Positions 54,151-63,524 of a stretch of 64,000 nt of DNA are shown here, in pieces. Both the position numbers and the translations under genes were made by a program. A model generated the notes under the pieces. That model was not told the DNA's origin and searched no databases. It was given only the letters and a program-made list of their open reading frames with translations. Source of the DNA: JAEMQF01 sp963775015 (GTDB lineage Bacteria; Pseudomonadota; Gammaproteobacteria; Burkholderiales; Burkholderiaceae_C); contig CAVZHI010000011.1 of the NCBI GenBank assembly GCA_963775015.1, forward strand, positions 178,643 to 242,642, in the 5' to 3' direction. How positions within the stretch are numbered: the stretch's first letter is position 1; each line of letters starts with the position of its first letter.

Positions 54151-55273
54151 GCCGAGGAATTCTAGGCCGCGATGCGATCGACTCGGCGATGCTCAGCAGC
54201 GCCTCGACGTGCACCGACACGCGCGGGTCGTACGCCAGGCAGTCGAGCGGCGCGGCGAGCCTGTGCGTGCGGTCTCGCCAGCGCTGCACCGCGGCGTCGA
54301 TCGCCTGCCCGAGCGTCTGCGGCGCGTCGAGCGCGAATCCGATCTTCGCGGGTTCGCGGATGACCTCGGCGCAACCCGCGTTGTCCGCGAGCACCACCGG
54401 CGTGCCGCACAGCACCGACTCGACACCGACCAATCCGAACGGCTCGTAGCGCGACGCCATCACGGTGAAGTCGACCGCGCGGTAGACGTCTTGAATGTCG
54501 CTTCGATAACCCAGGTGGCGCACGTTGCGCACCGTGCCCTGCATCGCGCGCCCGGCGATGACCAGCGTCGCGGGCAGCTCGGTGCGGGCGAAGAAGTCGA
54601 CGAGCAGGTCCAGGCCTTTGCGCTTGTGCCCGGTCGACGCGAGCAAAAACACCGCCCGGTCCTGCGGCAGACCCAGTTGCGCGCGCAGCGCGTCGCGCGC
54701 CGCGGGTGCGACGGGCGAGAAGCGTTCGCCGTCAACCGGTGGGTAGAGCAGCACGACTTTTTGCGCGTCGATGCCGTAGTGCCGCACCGCCTCGTTCTTC
54801 ATCAGCGCCGAATGCGCAACCACGGTGTGCGACGCGTTGAGGTGGGCGCGTTCGAGCGCGATCTTCAAGCGGTCGCTCAGGCCCGTCGCCTTGCCCATCG
54901 CGGCGAGGAAGCCCGGGTGCGTACCGCCGCAAATGCCGATGTCCGACCAGCGCGTCTGGTTGCAGCCGATCAGCGGGTACAGGTTCAGGCGGCGTTTCGC
55001 GCGGCCGATGCGCCAGTCGAACAGCAGGTCGCGCAGCTTGCCCGGCGCCGCGCGCACGTTCGTGTGAACCGGGTGGACCCAGGCGTATTCGGGCAACGCT
55101 GTGTCGAACGCCTTCGCGATCAGCGTCGGCTGGATGCCGCGCTCGTGCAGGCCACGCACGAGCGTCATCGCGTAGCGTTCGATGCCGCCGCTGTTGCGCA
55201 GGCCGTGGTTGCTGATGGCCAGTGTCGAATGCCAACCCGCAACGGGCTTCTCAGACGCGGCCGGCGACTTCAC
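54140..55273 (-). CDS. family 4 glycosyltransferase (GT-B)
   Basis: 377 residues. ISNHGLRNSGGIERYAMTLVRGL, then the donor-binding half with LLASTGHKRKGLDLLVDFF, VIAGRAMQGTVRNVRHLG and EPFGLVGVESVLCGTPVV (EX7E motif). It resembles LPS-core or O-antigen mannosyl/glucosyltransferases. The C-terminus PRIPRHEH overlaps the start of the GT-A-like gene downstream, so the two are probably co-translated. Confidence 0.88.
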   Translation of the reverse strand: MKSPAASEKPVAGWHSTLAISNHGLRNSGGIERYAMTLVRGLHERGIQPTLIAKAFDTALPEYAWVHPVHTNVRAAPGKLRDLLFDWRIGRAKRRLNLYPLIGCNQTRWSDIGICGGTHPGFLAAMGKATGLSDRLKIALERAHLNASHTVVAHSALMKNEAVRHYGIDAQKVVLLYPPVDGERFSPVAPAARDALRAQLGLPQDRAVFLLASTGHKRKGLDLLVDFFARTELPATLVIAGRAMQGTVRNVRHLGYRSDIQDVYRAVDFTVMASRYEPFGLVGVESVLCGTPVVLADNAGCAEVIREPAKIGFALDAPQTLGQAIDAAVQRWRDRTHRLAAPLDCLAYDPRVSVHVEALLSIAESIASRPRIPRHEH

Positions 55274-55282
55274 ACCGCGCCT

Positions 55283-56164
55283 TCAGGCATCGGCGGCAAA
55301 GGCCACCGCAGGCTTGAACTTCAAGGTGAAGCGGGCGCGAAAGCGCGCCTTGGCGAGCAGCTCGCGATCCGCTGCATCGAGCGCCCGCCCTGCAAGCGCC
55401 GCATCGAGTTCGACCGGGTCGCCGCGGTGCAGGCAGATGCGGTCGAAGTCGCGCTGGCTGATTCCCCACTTGTGCAGGAACTGCAAGCGCCCGTCGTTCT
55501 TCACGATGCGCCCGGTCGAGACGCACGCGAAGTGGTAGACGAAGCTGTCGCCCAGGCCGATGAAGGTGCGGCAGCCGGCGTGCCAGAGCTTCATCGCCAG
55601 GTCGTTGTCGCTGCTCATTCCGGGCGAAAACTCGACACTGTAGCCGCCGACCTCGGCCCACATCCAGGTGGGAAGCAACGTCGGCGGCCAGGTCGAGCCG
55701 AGCCAGTGCGAGCGCTTCAGGCTCGGCAACGCGGCAATGACGTCGGCCTCACGGAAGCTCGCAGGGTCGCGGCCGAAGTCCGCAGCGACGGTGCAACGGT
55801 TGTTCGCGCCTCCGGGCTCGATCATCGTCGACGAGAGCATGAAGCGCCGGCCCTCGAGCTGCTGTGCGACTTGCAACAGGCGCGCATCCCAACCGGGAAG
55901 CACCGCCATGTCGTCGTTCAGGTAGAGCAGGTAGGGCATCGTCGCCAGCCGCGCCACCTGGTTCACGGCGTAGCAGATGCCGATGTTGGCGGCGCTGGCG
56001 GTGTGCTTCAACCCCTGCTCGCGCACCCACGCGAGCGTGCCGTCGGAACCGTCGTTGACGTGCACGAGGATCTCGTGCGCGTGCACGGAATGCCTGCGGA
56101 TCGTGTCGACGGCGAGTTGCAGGAACGGCAGGTTGTTCCAGGTCGGGATGATGATCGAGAACAT
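55283..56164 (-). CDS. family 2 glycosyltransferase
   Basis: 293 residues. MFSIIIPTWNNLPFLQLAVDTI, HVNDGSDGTLAWVREQ, YLLYLNDDMAVLPGWD (DDM in place of the DxD) and WAEVGGYSVEFSPGMSSDNDLAMKL. A C-terminal DYGL-like helix region is followed by a basic end. ATG 56164 is chosen over an upstream TTG at 56185. It probably extends the surface polysaccharide. Confidence 0.85.
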   Translation of the reverse strand: MFSIIIPTWNNLPFLQLAVDTIRRHSVHAHEILVHVNDGSDGTLAWVREQGLKHTASAANIGICYAVNQVARLATMPYLLYLNDDMAVLPGWDARLLQVAQQLEGRRFMLSSTMIEPGGANNRCTVAADFGRDPASFREADVIAALPSLKRSHWLGSTWPPTLLPTWMWAEVGGYSVEFSPGMSSDNDLAMKLWHAGCRTFIGLGDSFVYHFACVSTGRIVKNDGRLQFLHKWGISQRDFDRICLHRGDPVELDAALAGRALDAADRELLAKARFRARFTLKFKPAVAFAADA

Positions 56165-56185
56165 CGGCGTGGGTTGTGGCGTCAA

Positions 56186-56773
56186 TCAGGCCTTCGCCGG
56201 CCGCGGCACACGCCCCATCAGATAAAACTCGTCGTTCGGCCGCATCGACGTCAGGTTGGCCATGCGATTGGACAAGCCGAAGAACGCCGTGATCGCGCCG
56301 ATGTCCCACGCATCCTCGTCGCTGAAGCCATGTTCGCGCAGCGCCGCGAAGTCGGACTCGACGATCGCCGCGGAATCGGTGCAGACCTTCAACGCAAAAG
56401 CGAGCATGGCTTTCTGGCGCGGCGTGATGTCAGCCTTGTGGTAGTTCACCGCCACCTGGTCCGCGATCAGCGGCTTCTTCTCGTAGATGCGCAGCAGCGC
56501 GCCATGCGCGACGACGCAGTACAGGCACTGGTTTGCCGCGCTCGTCGCGACGATGATCATCTCCATCTCGCCCTTGCTCAAACCCGAATTGCGCAGCAGC
56601 AAGGCGTCGTAGTAGGCGAAAAAGGCGCGGAATTCGTCGGGGCGGTGCGCCAGCGCGAGGAACACGTTCGGTACGAAGCCGGATTTCTGCTGCACTTCGA
56701 GGATGCGCTCGCGGATGTCGGCCGGAACATCGTCCAGCGCCGGGGCGGGGTAGCGACTGAGGGGTGGAATCAC
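56186..56773 (-). CDS. AhpD/peroxidase-related carboxymuconolactone-decarboxylase-like protein
   Basis: 195 residues of the peroxidase-related (YciW-like) AhpD superfamily. The active-site CLYCVVAHGALL has the CxxC and the following His, after MEMIIVATSAANQ. PADIRERILEVQQKSGFVPNVFLALAHRPDEFRAF is the usual N-terminus. The GTG start at 56773 lies two bases after the ABC transporter stop, with AGGAGC upstream. It probably reduces a peroxide; it is unrelated to polysaccharide synthesis except by position. Confidence 0.85.
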   Translation of the reverse strand: MIPPLSRYPAPALDDVPADIRERILEVQQKSGFVPNVFLALAHRPDEFRAFFAYYDALLLRNSGLSKGEMEMIIVATSAANQCLYCVVAHGALLRIYEKKPLIADQVAVNYHKADITPRQKAMLAFALKVCTDSAAIVESDFAALREHGFSDEDAWDIGAITAFFGLSNRMANLTSMRPNDEFYLMGRVPRPAKA

Positions 56774-56775
56774 GG

Positions 56776-58545
56776 TCAGCTCCTGAATTGCAATGCGCGC
56801 AGCCTGGCGTACAGACCACCTTGCGCCAACAGCTGCGCGTGCGTGCCATTCTCGACGATGCGCCCACCGTCCAGGACGACGATGCGATCGGCGCGTTCGA
56901 TGGTCGACAAGCGGTGCGCGATGACGAGGCTCGTGCGCCCGCGCATCAGCGTCTCGAGCGCCTCTTGCACGAGCCGCTCCGATTCCGAATCGAGCGCCGA
57001 CGTGGCTTCGTCGAGGATCAGGATCGGCGCGTCCTTGTAAATTGCGCGCGCAATCGCCAGGCGCTGGCGCTGGCCGCCGGAAAGCCGCTCGCCGTTGTGG
57101 CCGATCGGCGTGTCGATGCCCTGCGCGAGCGTCTGCACGAAGTCGAGCAGGTTCGCGGCGCGCAGCGCAGCTTCCACCCTGTCGCGGTCCGCCGGGTCGC
57201 CGGCGCTTCCCAAGGCGACGTTCGCGGCGACGCTGTCGTTGAACAGCACGACGTCCTGGCTCACCAAAGCGAACTGGCGCCGCAGCGCCGTGACGCTCCA
57301 CTGCGGGAGTGGCACGCCGTCGAGGATCAGAGCGCCGCTGCTCGGTTCGAGGAAGCGCGGCAGAAGGTTCACGAGCGTGGATTTGCCGGCGCCCGAGGGG
57401 CCGACGAGGGCGACCGATTCGCCGACGGCCAAGCGCAGATTCACGTCACTCAGCGCAGCGCCGGACGCACTCGCGTAGTGCAAGTTCACGTCGCGCAGCT
57501 CGAGTTCGCCGCGCGCACGGCCGGGGTCATGGCCGCCGTCAACCTCGCTCGCGGTTTGGTCGATCAGCGCGACGCCGCGCTCCAGCGACGCGACGCCGCG
57601 CGTGATCGGGCCGGCGACTTCAGACAAGTGCTTCACCGGCGCGACGAGCATCAACATCGCCGTCACGAAAGCGGCGAATTCGCCGACCGAGCCGCCTTGC
57701 GTGCCGCTTTGGTACAGGGCGAGCACGATCACCGCCGAGAGCGCGCAAGCCGCGAGCACCTGCGTGAGCGGCGTCATCGTCGCCGAGGCGACGATCGACT
57801 TGATGGCGAGGTGGCGCAGCGACTCGCTCACGCTCGCGAAGCGCCGCGCCTGCGTCGCCTGCGCGTGGTGCAGGCGCACGATGCGCCATGCGAGAACGTT
57901 CTCCTCGACCACGTAGGCGAGCTGGTCCATCGCTTTTTGTCCCTGCACGACGAGCCGGTGCAGGCGCCGGCTCAAGACGCGCATGACGAACGCGAGCGCC
58001 GGGAACAGCACGGCGATGAAGGCCGTGAGCTGCCAATTCAGCCAGAGCAGATAGGCGAGCAGCGCCACCAGCGTCAGCGAGTCTTTCACGAGCGTCAGCA
58101 GCGAACTCACGAGTTGCCCGGCGCCGCCTTGCACTTCGTAGGTCAGCGTGTTGATCAGGCTCGACGCCGACTGGCGCGTGAACAGACTCGGTTGCGCGTC
58201 GAGCAGGCGTTCGAACATCGCCTTGCGCATCGCCAGCGTGCCGCGGTTCGCGACCCACGCCAGGCCGTATTGCGCCGCAAAGCCCGCGACGCCGCGCACG
58301 GCGAACAGACCGATCAAGACGACAGGCACCAGCCACAGCGGCAAGGTGCCGGCCTTGAAACCGCTGTCCAGCAGCGGCTGCATCAGCGCCGGAATCATCG
58401 GTTCGGTCGACGCGGCGACGAGCGCGGCCAACATCACCGTGACGACGCCGCGCCGCGTGTCGCGAAAGAATGGCGAGATGCGCGCCAGGCGCTGCGACAG
58501 CGTCTGGCCGGGTGGCGGCAACGCTGCGCCGCTGGCCGCGTTCAT
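56776..58545 (-). CDS. msbA: MsbA-like lipid A / lipid exporter ABC protein
   Basis: 589 residues. Six membrane helices (about 30-310) then an ATPase with Walker A GPSGAGKST, signature LSGGQRQRLAIARA and Walker B ILILDEATSALD. Length and layout match MsbA, which flips lipid A-core across the inner membrane. The start ATG at 58545 overlaps the stop of the WaaE-like gene (ATGA). It fits the LPS setting. Confidence 0.9.
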   Translation of the reverse strand: MNAASGAALPPPGQTLSQRLARISPFFRDTRRGVVTVMLAALVAASTEPMIPALMQPLLDSGFKAGTLPLWLVPVVLIGLFAVRGVAGFAAQYGLAWVANRGTLAMRKAMFERLLDAQPSLFTRQSASSLINTLTYEVQGGAGQLVSSLLTLVKDSLTLVALLAYLLWLNWQLTAFIAVLFPALAFVMRVLSRRLHRLVVQGQKAMDQLAYVVEENVLAWRIVRLHHAQATQARRFASVSESLRHLAIKSIVASATMTPLTQVLAACALSAVIVLALYQSGTQGGSVGEFAAFVTAMLMLVAPVKHLSEVAGPITRGVASLERGVALIDQTASEVDGGHDPGRARGELELRDVNLHYASASGAALSDVNLRLAVGESVALVGPSGAGKSTLVNLLPRFLEPSSGALILDGVPLPQWSVTALRRQFALVSQDVVLFNDSVAANVALGSAGDPADRDRVEAALRAANLLDFVQTLAQGIDTPIGHNGERLSGGQRQRLAIARAIYKDAPILILDEATSALDSESERLVQEALETLMRGRTSLVIAHRLSTIERADRIVVLDGGRIVENGTHAQLLAQGGLYARLRALQFRS

Positions 58546-59321
58546 GACGGCGGCTCCGGGCGCTGCAACGGGTTCTGCAGGAACATCAGCTTCACGTACT
58601 TGTAGTAGGTGTACTCGGCGTTGTAGATCGCCAGCATCAAGCCGTGGCGGCCGTCGAGGAAGCCCCGGCGCACGATGTAGGTGCGAGCGAAGGCAAACAC
58701 GCCATGCAGCACGCCGCGCCAGACGCCGCCTTTTTTGCCTCGGGTTTGCATGTCGCGCGCATGGCCGGTCGAGTAGCGGTCGAGCTTTTCGAGCACGTCG
58801 TGCAGGTTCGGGTAGCTGAAATGGATCAGCGGGTTCGTCAACTCGCCCACGGATCCGTCGACCGTCATGTGCGCGTGCAAGAAGTGATCCGTGAAGCCCG
58901 ATTTGGCACGCCGCCCCAGGCGCAGCGTGTAGTCGGGGCGCCAGCCGCTGTGCTGAATGAAGCGCCCGCAAAACTCCGACACTCGGGGGATGCGCCAGCC
59001 GTCTTTGGTGCCGCTTCGAATCGCGCCCATCACTTCGGCACGAAGCGCGTCGCTGATTCGTTCGTCGGCGTCCAGCGAGAGCACCCATTCGCTGCCCGCG
59101 AGCCCGAAACCGCGCGCGACTTGCGGCCCGTATCCCGGCCAGTCGGTCTCGACGACACGCGCGCCCGCCGCGCGTGCCAGACGCACCGTCGCGTCGTGGC
59201 TGCGCGAGTCGAGCACCAGCACTTCATCGGCAAAGGAAACGCTGGCGATGCAGGGTGCAATGTTGTTTTCTTCGTTCTTCGCAACGATGACCACGGTGAG
59301 CGAATGCGGGTTCGGCGGCAT
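58542..59321 (-). CDS. WaaE/KdtX-like LPS core glycosyltransferase (family 2)
   Basis: 259 residues. LTVVIVAKNEENNIAPCIASV, DEVLVLDSRSHDATVRLA, WVLSLDADERIS (DxD) and RRAKSGFTDHFLHAHMTVDG are typical of the WaaE group that adds glucose to inner-core heptose. A C-terminal basic and aromatic stretch (YTYYKYVKLMFLQNP) suggests membrane binding. The start at 59321 is chosen; ATG 59348 or 59354 upstream could be used. Confidence 0.85.
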   Translation of the reverse strand: MPPNPHSLTVVIVAKNEENNIAPCIASVSFADEVLVLDSRSHDATVRLARAAGARVVETDWPGYGPQVARGFGLAGSEWVLSLDADERISDALRAEVMGAIRSGTKDGWRIPRVSEFCGRFIQHSGWRPDYTLRLGRRAKSGFTDHFLHAHMTVDGSVGELTNPLIHFSYPNLHDVLEKLDRYSTGHARDMQTRGKKGGVWRGVLHGVFAFARTYIVRRGFLDGRHGLMLAIYNAEYTYYKYVKLMFLQNPLQRPEPPS

Positions 59322-59416
59322 GGTCAATGGGGAATCGCCCTCTATCATTGGCATTGTCGCCCATCCCTTCAACACCACCGGTGGCGCGGCCTGACCCCCG
59401 TTGCACCCACCACGTC

Positions 59417-60697
59417 ATGAAAAGAAGAACCCTGATTCGCCTCGCGGCGGCCCCAGCCGCATTCACCCTGTGGGGCGCGGCGCGCGCCCAGTTTCGCGTC
59501 GAAATCTCCGGCGTCGGCACGACCCAGCTGCCGATTGCGATCACGCGCTTTCGCGATGAAGAGAAATCAGGCCAGGCGATCTCGGCCATCGTGCGCGCCG
59601 ATCTGGAGCGCAGCGGCGCGTTTCGCGGCATCGACACGAGCGCCGCGCTCGACGAAACCTCGCGCCCGATGATGACCGAGTGGCGCACGCGAGCTGCCGA
59701 CGCGCTCGTCGCCGGCTCGGTGGCGCGCCTGGCGGACGGCCGCTTCGACGTGCGCTTCAAGCTCTGGGACGTCGTCAAGGGCGTCGAGCTCGGCGGCCAG
59801 AGCAACGCGGTGGACGCCGGCGACCTGCGCCTGGCGGCGCACCGCATCGCCGACTACATCTATGAAAAATTGACCGGCGAGAAAGGCGTGTTCTCGACGC
59901 GAATCGCCTACGTCACACGCGGCGGCGGGCGCTATACGCTGCGCGTCGCGGATGCCGACGGCGAGGGCGGGCAGGTGGCGCTGAACAGCGCCGAGTCGAT
60001 CATTTCGCCGGCATGGTCGCCCGACGGGCGCGAACTCGCGTATGTGTCGTTCGAGAGCCAGAAGGCCGTCGTCTACGTGCAGGAAGTCGCATCCGGCAAG
60101 CGCCGGTCGCTCGCGAACTTCCGCGGCTCGAACAGCGCGCCGGCGTACTCGCCCGACGGTCAGACGCTCGCGGTGACGCTGTCGCGCGACGGCGGTTCGC
60201 AGATTTACCTGCTGAATCGCGACGGCAACAACCTGCGCCGCCTCACCAACAGCCCGGCGATCGACACCGAACCCGTCTACGCCCCGGACGGCCGCAGCAT
60301 CTACTTCGTCAGCGACCGCGGCGGCACGCCGCAGATCTACCGCACCGCGCTGGGTGGCTCGACGGTGGAACGGATCACATTTGCAAGCAGCTACAACATC
60401 AGCCCGGCGATCAGCCCCGACGGGCGCACGATGGCCTATATTTCGCGACTCGGCAACGACTTTCGCCTGCACACGCTGGATTTGACGACGAGCAACGCCC
60501 AGGGCGTAGGCCTCACCGACACTACCGACGACGAAAGCCCGGCCTTCGCGCCCAACGGGCGGCTCATCATTTACGCGACCCGCTCGCAGGGGCGCGACGT
60601 CTTGATGACGACGACGTTGGATGGCAAGATCAAGGCCCGCTTGATTTCCACCACGGCCGACGTGCGCGAGCCGGTGTGGGGCCCCTATGGAAGATAA
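59417..60697 (+). CDS. tolB: Tol-Pal system beta-propeller protein TolB
   Basis: 426 residues. Signal peptide (MKRRTLIRLAAAPAAFTL), N-terminal domain (VEISGVGTTQLPIAI) and six-bladed beta-propeller with SPAWSPDGRELAYVS, PAYSPDGQTLAVTLS, PVYAPDGRSIYFVS and PAFAPNGRLIIYATRS. It interacts with Pal and colicin/phage systems and helps outer-membrane constriction. It is divergent from the WaaE-like gene. Followed by pal on the same strand. Confidence 0.95.
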   Translation: MKRRTLIRLAAAPAAFTLWGAARAQFRVEISGVGTTQLPIAITRFRDEEKSGQAISAIVRADLERSGAFRGIDTSAALDETSRPMMTEWRTRAADALVAGSVARLADGRFDVRFKLWDVVKGVELGGQSNAVDAGDLRLAAHRIADYIYEKLTGEKGVFSTRIAYVTRGGGRYTLRVADADGEGGQVALNSAESIISPAWSPDGRELAYVSFESQKAVVYVQEVASGKRRSLANFRGSNSAPAYSPDGQTLAVTLSRDGGSQIYLLNRDGNNLRRLTNSPAIDTEPVYAPDGRSIYFVSDRGGTPQIYRTALGGSTVERITFASSYNISPAISPDGRTMAYISRLGNDFRLHTLDLTTSNAQGVGLTDTTDDESPAFAPNGRLIIYATRSQGRDVLMTTTLDGKIKARLISTTADVREPVWGPYGR

Positions 60698-60763
60698 GGA
60701 AGGCAGACAGGCAGATCGATTGTTGACTGGCAACACCCACGCACCACTGAAAGGACCCGAATC

Positions 60764-61339
60764 ATGAATCCGATCAAAAAAGCATCAATTGTTTTCTCCA
60801 TGCTCGCCGCGCTGTACGGTTGCTCGAGCACGAAGATCGACGCCGACGTGCCCGTTGAAACCCGCCCGACGGCGGCCACCGGCGCGGGGTCGGGTTCGAG
60901 TTCGGGGTCGCAGTCGGGTTCCAGCACGCCCAGCGCGGCCAGCAGCGGTACCTCCCAGTCGGCCGTGACGCCGGTGGACCTGACCAAGGTGGCGCCAGTC
61001 GTCGCGAGCAACTTGCCGCGCGTCGTCTACTTCGACTTCGACAGCTACGCCGTCAAGGACGAATACCGCGGCGCGATCGAGACCTACGCCAAATTGCTCA
61101 GCGCGGACCGCAACAAGCGCCTGGCGATCGAAGGCCATACCGACGACCGCGGCGGGCGCGAGTACAACCTGGCGCTCGGCCAGAAGCGCGCCGAGGCGGT
61201 GGCGAAGTCGCTCGCGCTCTACGGCGCGAAGGACACCCAGGTTGACGCCGTGAGCTTCGGCAAGGAGCGCCCGGCAGCGCAAGGCAACGACGAATCGGCA
61301 TGGGCGAAGAACCGGCGTGCCGAGTTGGCGAGCCGTTGA
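60764..61339 (+). CDS. pal: peptidoglycan-associated lipoprotein Pal
   Basis: 191 residues. Lipobox ALYGC (Cys20), a Ser/Gly-rich linker (SGSSSGSQSGSS), then the OmpA-C domain with VVYFDFDSYAVKDEYR, LAIEGHTDDRGGREYNLALGQ and WAKNRRAELASR, the peptidoglycan-binding residues. Links the outer membrane to peptidoglycan with TolB. Confidence 0.96.
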   Translation: MNPIKKASIVFSMLAALYGCSSTKIDADVPVETRPTAATGAGSGSSSGSQSGSSTPSAASSGTSQSAVTPVDLTKVAPVVASNLPRVVYFDFDSYAVKDEYRGAIETYAKLLSADRNKRLAIEGHTDDRGGREYNLALGQKRAEAVAKSLALYGAKDTQVDAVSFGKERPAAQGNDESAWAKNRRAELASR

Positions 61340-61349
61340 GGGGCAGGTG

Positions 61350-62243
61350 ATGCGTGCCGATTCCCGCCAACCTCGCGGGTTCGCCTGGCGCTCCGTCAAG
61401 GCCATTGGGGTCGGACTCGGCCTGGCCGTCGCGGGCACGCTCGTGGCGCTGCCGGCGCACGCCGGCCTGTTCGACGACGAAGAGGCGCGCAAGGCGATCC
61501 TGGAGCTGCGCCAGCGCCTGGACCAGGTGAACGAGCAGAACCGGGCGCGCCAGGTCGAGCAGCTTGCGCAGTTGAGCGCGCAACTCAATTCGCAATTGAA
61601 CAGCCAGGTGGCGCAGCAGAACACCCAGCTCACGCTGCTCAACGAGCAGATGCTGCAGATCAAGCGCAGCATGGTCGAGCTGAACAACCTGATCGAACAA
61701 TTGCGCGCCGACAACGCCAAGCTGCGCGGCCAGGACGAGCAGATTGCGCGCGACGTCGCCGAGTTGCAGCGCAAGCAGAAAGACATCGTGCAAAGCGTCG
61801 ACGACCGGGTGCGCAAATTCGAGCCGGTGAAGGTGTCGGTCGACAACCGCGAGTTCCTCGCCGACCCCGACGAAAAGCGCCTCTATGAGGAAGCGATGGC
61901 GGTGTTCCGCAAGGGCGACTTCGACAAGGCGGCGAACGTTCTCGCCGCGTTCGACCGGCGCTACCCGGTGAGCGGGTTTCACGAGTCGGTGCTGTTCTGG
62001 CTCGGCAACGCGCAGTACGGCAAGCGCGACTACGCTTCGGCGATCAATACGTTTCGCCAGCTCGTGACGCTGTCGCCGGACCATCCGCGCGCTGCCGAAT
62101 CGCTGCTGTCGATCGCGAACTGCCAGCTCGAGCTGAAAGACTCAGCGAAAGCGCGCCTCACCCTGGCCGAGCTGGCCAAGGCGTATCCGAATTCCGAGGC
62201 GGCGCAGGCCGGCAAGGAACGGCTCGCGTCGATCAAGCCCTAG
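61350..62243 (+). CDS. cpoB: cell-division coordinator CpoB (YbgF)
   Basis: 297 residues. Signal peptide (VGLGLAVAGTLVALPAHA), a coiled-coil region rich in Gln/Leu (about 50-150, LAQLSAQLNSQLNSQVAQQ), then TPR repeats (LYEEAMAVFRKGDFDKAANVL, FWLGNAQYGKRDYASAI, AAESLLSIANCQLELKD). It co-ordinates PBP1B and Tol at division. ATG 61350 is preceded by GGGGCAGG, 10 bases after the pal stop. Confidence 0.93.
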   Translation: MRADSRQPRGFAWRSVKAIGVGLGLAVAGTLVALPAHAGLFDDEEARKAILELRQRLDQVNEQNRARQVEQLAQLSAQLNSQLNSQVAQQNTQLTLLNEQMLQIKRSMVELNNLIEQLRADNAKLRGQDEQIARDVAELQRKQKDIVQSVDDRVRKFEPVKVSVDNREFLADPDEKRLYEEAMAVFRKGDFDKAANVLAAFDRRYPVSGFHESVLFWLGNAQYGKRDYASAINTFRQLVTLSPDHPRAAESLLSIANCQLELKDSAKARLTLAELAKAYPNSEAAQAGKERLASIKP

Positions 62244-62251
62244 CCTTCGGG

Positions 62252-63037
62252 GTGGCGCCGGACCTGGAGCGCCGCTTCGGCGGCCTGCGCCGCCTCTACG
62301 GCGACGCGGGCTACGCCCGGGTCCGTGCCGCGCGAATCGCGATCATCGGCGTCGGTGGCGTCGGATCCTGGGCCGCGGAAGCGCTGGCGCGTTGCGGCGT
62401 CGCGGCGCTGACGCTGATCGACCTGGACCATGTGTCCGAATCGAACATCAACCGCCAGGTGCAGGCCCTGGGCGCGACGCTCGGGCAGGCGAAGGTGCTC
62501 GCGCTGCGCGAGCGCATCGCCGACATCCACCCCGGTTGCAGCGTGCACACGATCGAAGAATTCGTCGACGCGGAGAACTGGGCGCAGTTGCGCAACCGAC
62601 TCGCGGCGCAATCGATCGACGTGATCGTCGACGCGTGCGATCAGTTGCGCGCCAAGGAAGCGATCGCCAGCAGCGCGCTGGCATCGGCAACGCGCCTCGT
62701 GATCGCCGGGGCGGCCGGCGGCAAACGCGAGCCGCAGGCGGTGATGGTCGACGACCTGGCACGCGTCACGCACGACCCGTTGCTCGCCGCCTTGCGCCAG
62801 CGCCTGCGCAAGGGCCACGGCGCAGCGCGCGAAGGCGCGATCGGGTTACGCTGCGTCTATTCGCGCGAGACGGTGCGCCGCCCGGCGGGTGATGCGACGA
62901 GCGACGCGGCAAGCGACGCCACGCTCAACTGCAGCGGCTACGGCTCGAGCGTCACCGTGACGGCGACATTCGGCATGGTCGCAGCCAACGTCGCGCTAGA
63001 ATCGCTGCTCGATCCGCCAGGCCCGGCCGGCGAATGA
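62252..63037 (+). CDS. tcdA: tRNA threonylcarbamoyladenosine dehydratase TcdA
   Basis: 261 residues. E1-like (ThiF/HesA) ATP-binding enzyme that cyclises t6A to ct6A in tRNA. VRAARIAIIGVGGVGSWAAEALARCG and LIDLDHVSESNINRQVQAL (the ATP and Arg-finger region) and VDACDQLRAKEAI identify it. GTG 62252 is the start (VAPDLERRFGGLRRLYG) and lies 9 bases after the cpoB stop. Followed by two tRNA-Lys genes. Confidence 0.92.
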   Translation: MAPDLERRFGGLRRLYGDAGYARVRAARIAIIGVGGVGSWAAEALARCGVAALTLIDLDHVSESNINRQVQALGATLGQAKVLALRERIADIHPGCSVHTIEEFVDAENWAQLRNRLAAQSIDVIVDACDQLRAKEAIASSALASATRLVIAGAAGGKREPQAVMVDDLARVTHDPLLAALRQRLRKGHGAAREGAIGLRCVYSRETVRRPAGDATSDAASDATLNCSGYGSSVTVTATFGMVAANVALESLLDPPGPAGE

Positions 63038-63054
63038 TGGCGACGACGAACTTT

Positions 63055-63060
63055 TATACT
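63055..63060 (+). promoter_or_regulatory. possible -10 element for the tRNA-Lys genes
   Basis: TATACT ends 12 bases before the first tRNA gene. There is no convincing -35 hexamer at the right distance, so the call is weak. Confidence 0.3.
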
Positions 63061-63072
63061 TGCAGGCTTGCC

Positions 63073-63148
63073 GGGTTGTTAGCTCAGTTGGTAGAGCAGT
63101 AGACTTTTAATCTATTGGTCGTGGGTTCGAGTCCCGCACAACCCACCA
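63073..63148 (+). tRNA. tRNA-Lys (UUU anticodon)
   Basis: 76 bases with CCA encoded. Acceptor GGGTTGT pairs with ACAACCC; D-arm TAGCTCAGTTGGTAGAGCA; anticodon loop CTTTTAA (UUU); T-arm GTGGG-TTCGAGT-CCCGC. Matches the lysine tRNA pattern closely. Confidence 0.97.
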
Positions 63149-63193
63149 TCCACACGGCTTCGCTGCGTGGCGGGCACGAAGAAAAAAATTCAG

Positions 63194-63269
63194 GGGCTCT
63201 TAGCTCAGTTGGTAGAGCAGCGGACTCTTAATCCGTAGGTCGAGTGTTCGAGTCACTCAGGGCCCACCA
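63194..63269 (+). tRNA. tRNA-Lys (CUU anticodon)
   Basis: 76 bases with CCA encoded. Acceptor GGGCTCT pairs with AGGGCCC through one G-U; anticodon loop CTCTTAA reads CUU; T-arm GAGTG-TTCGAGT-CACTC. It is separated from the first tRNA by 45 bases, so co-transcribed. Its 3' end could be a target for site-specific integration of the region that follows. Confidence 0.95.
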
Positions 63270-63287
63270 AAATCAAGCAAGGGAAAC

Positions 63288-63322
63288 AAGCACTTGGCGG
63301 TGAACCTGCCAAGTGCTTTTTT
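63288..63322 (+). terminator. rho-independent terminator after the tRNA genes
   Basis: 11-bp stem AAGCACTTGGC / GCCAAGTGCTT around GGTGAACCT, then a T-run. It is 18 bases after the second tRNA. Confidence 0.85.
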
Positions 63323-63524
63323 CATTCTCGCACCGTTGCCAGATTTCCTCGGGATGCCCTGCTCGGCAGAGAAAGAGAGAAAGCGGCGCCTTCGCGAGGA
63401 ACCACGAGGGTTGACAGCGAGAAATGTCGACTTCTGGTTTTCAGTCGAGACTTGGGTGGGCGCTCTGCTTGTGCGTGCGCGTATCTCAACGCACGTCGCC
63501 CTTGACCACGATGTACTCTGCATC

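Noticed and set aside
54143..57040. A 965-codon plus-strand frame over the glycosyltransferase genes
   Set aside because: The sequence is Arg/Val/Asp-rich with no motif, while the opposite strand encodes clear GT4, GT2 and AhpD-like proteins.
56764..58605. Long plus-strand frame opposite the MsbA-like gene
   Set aside because: Antisense shadow. The minus strand has Walker A/B and the ABC signature.
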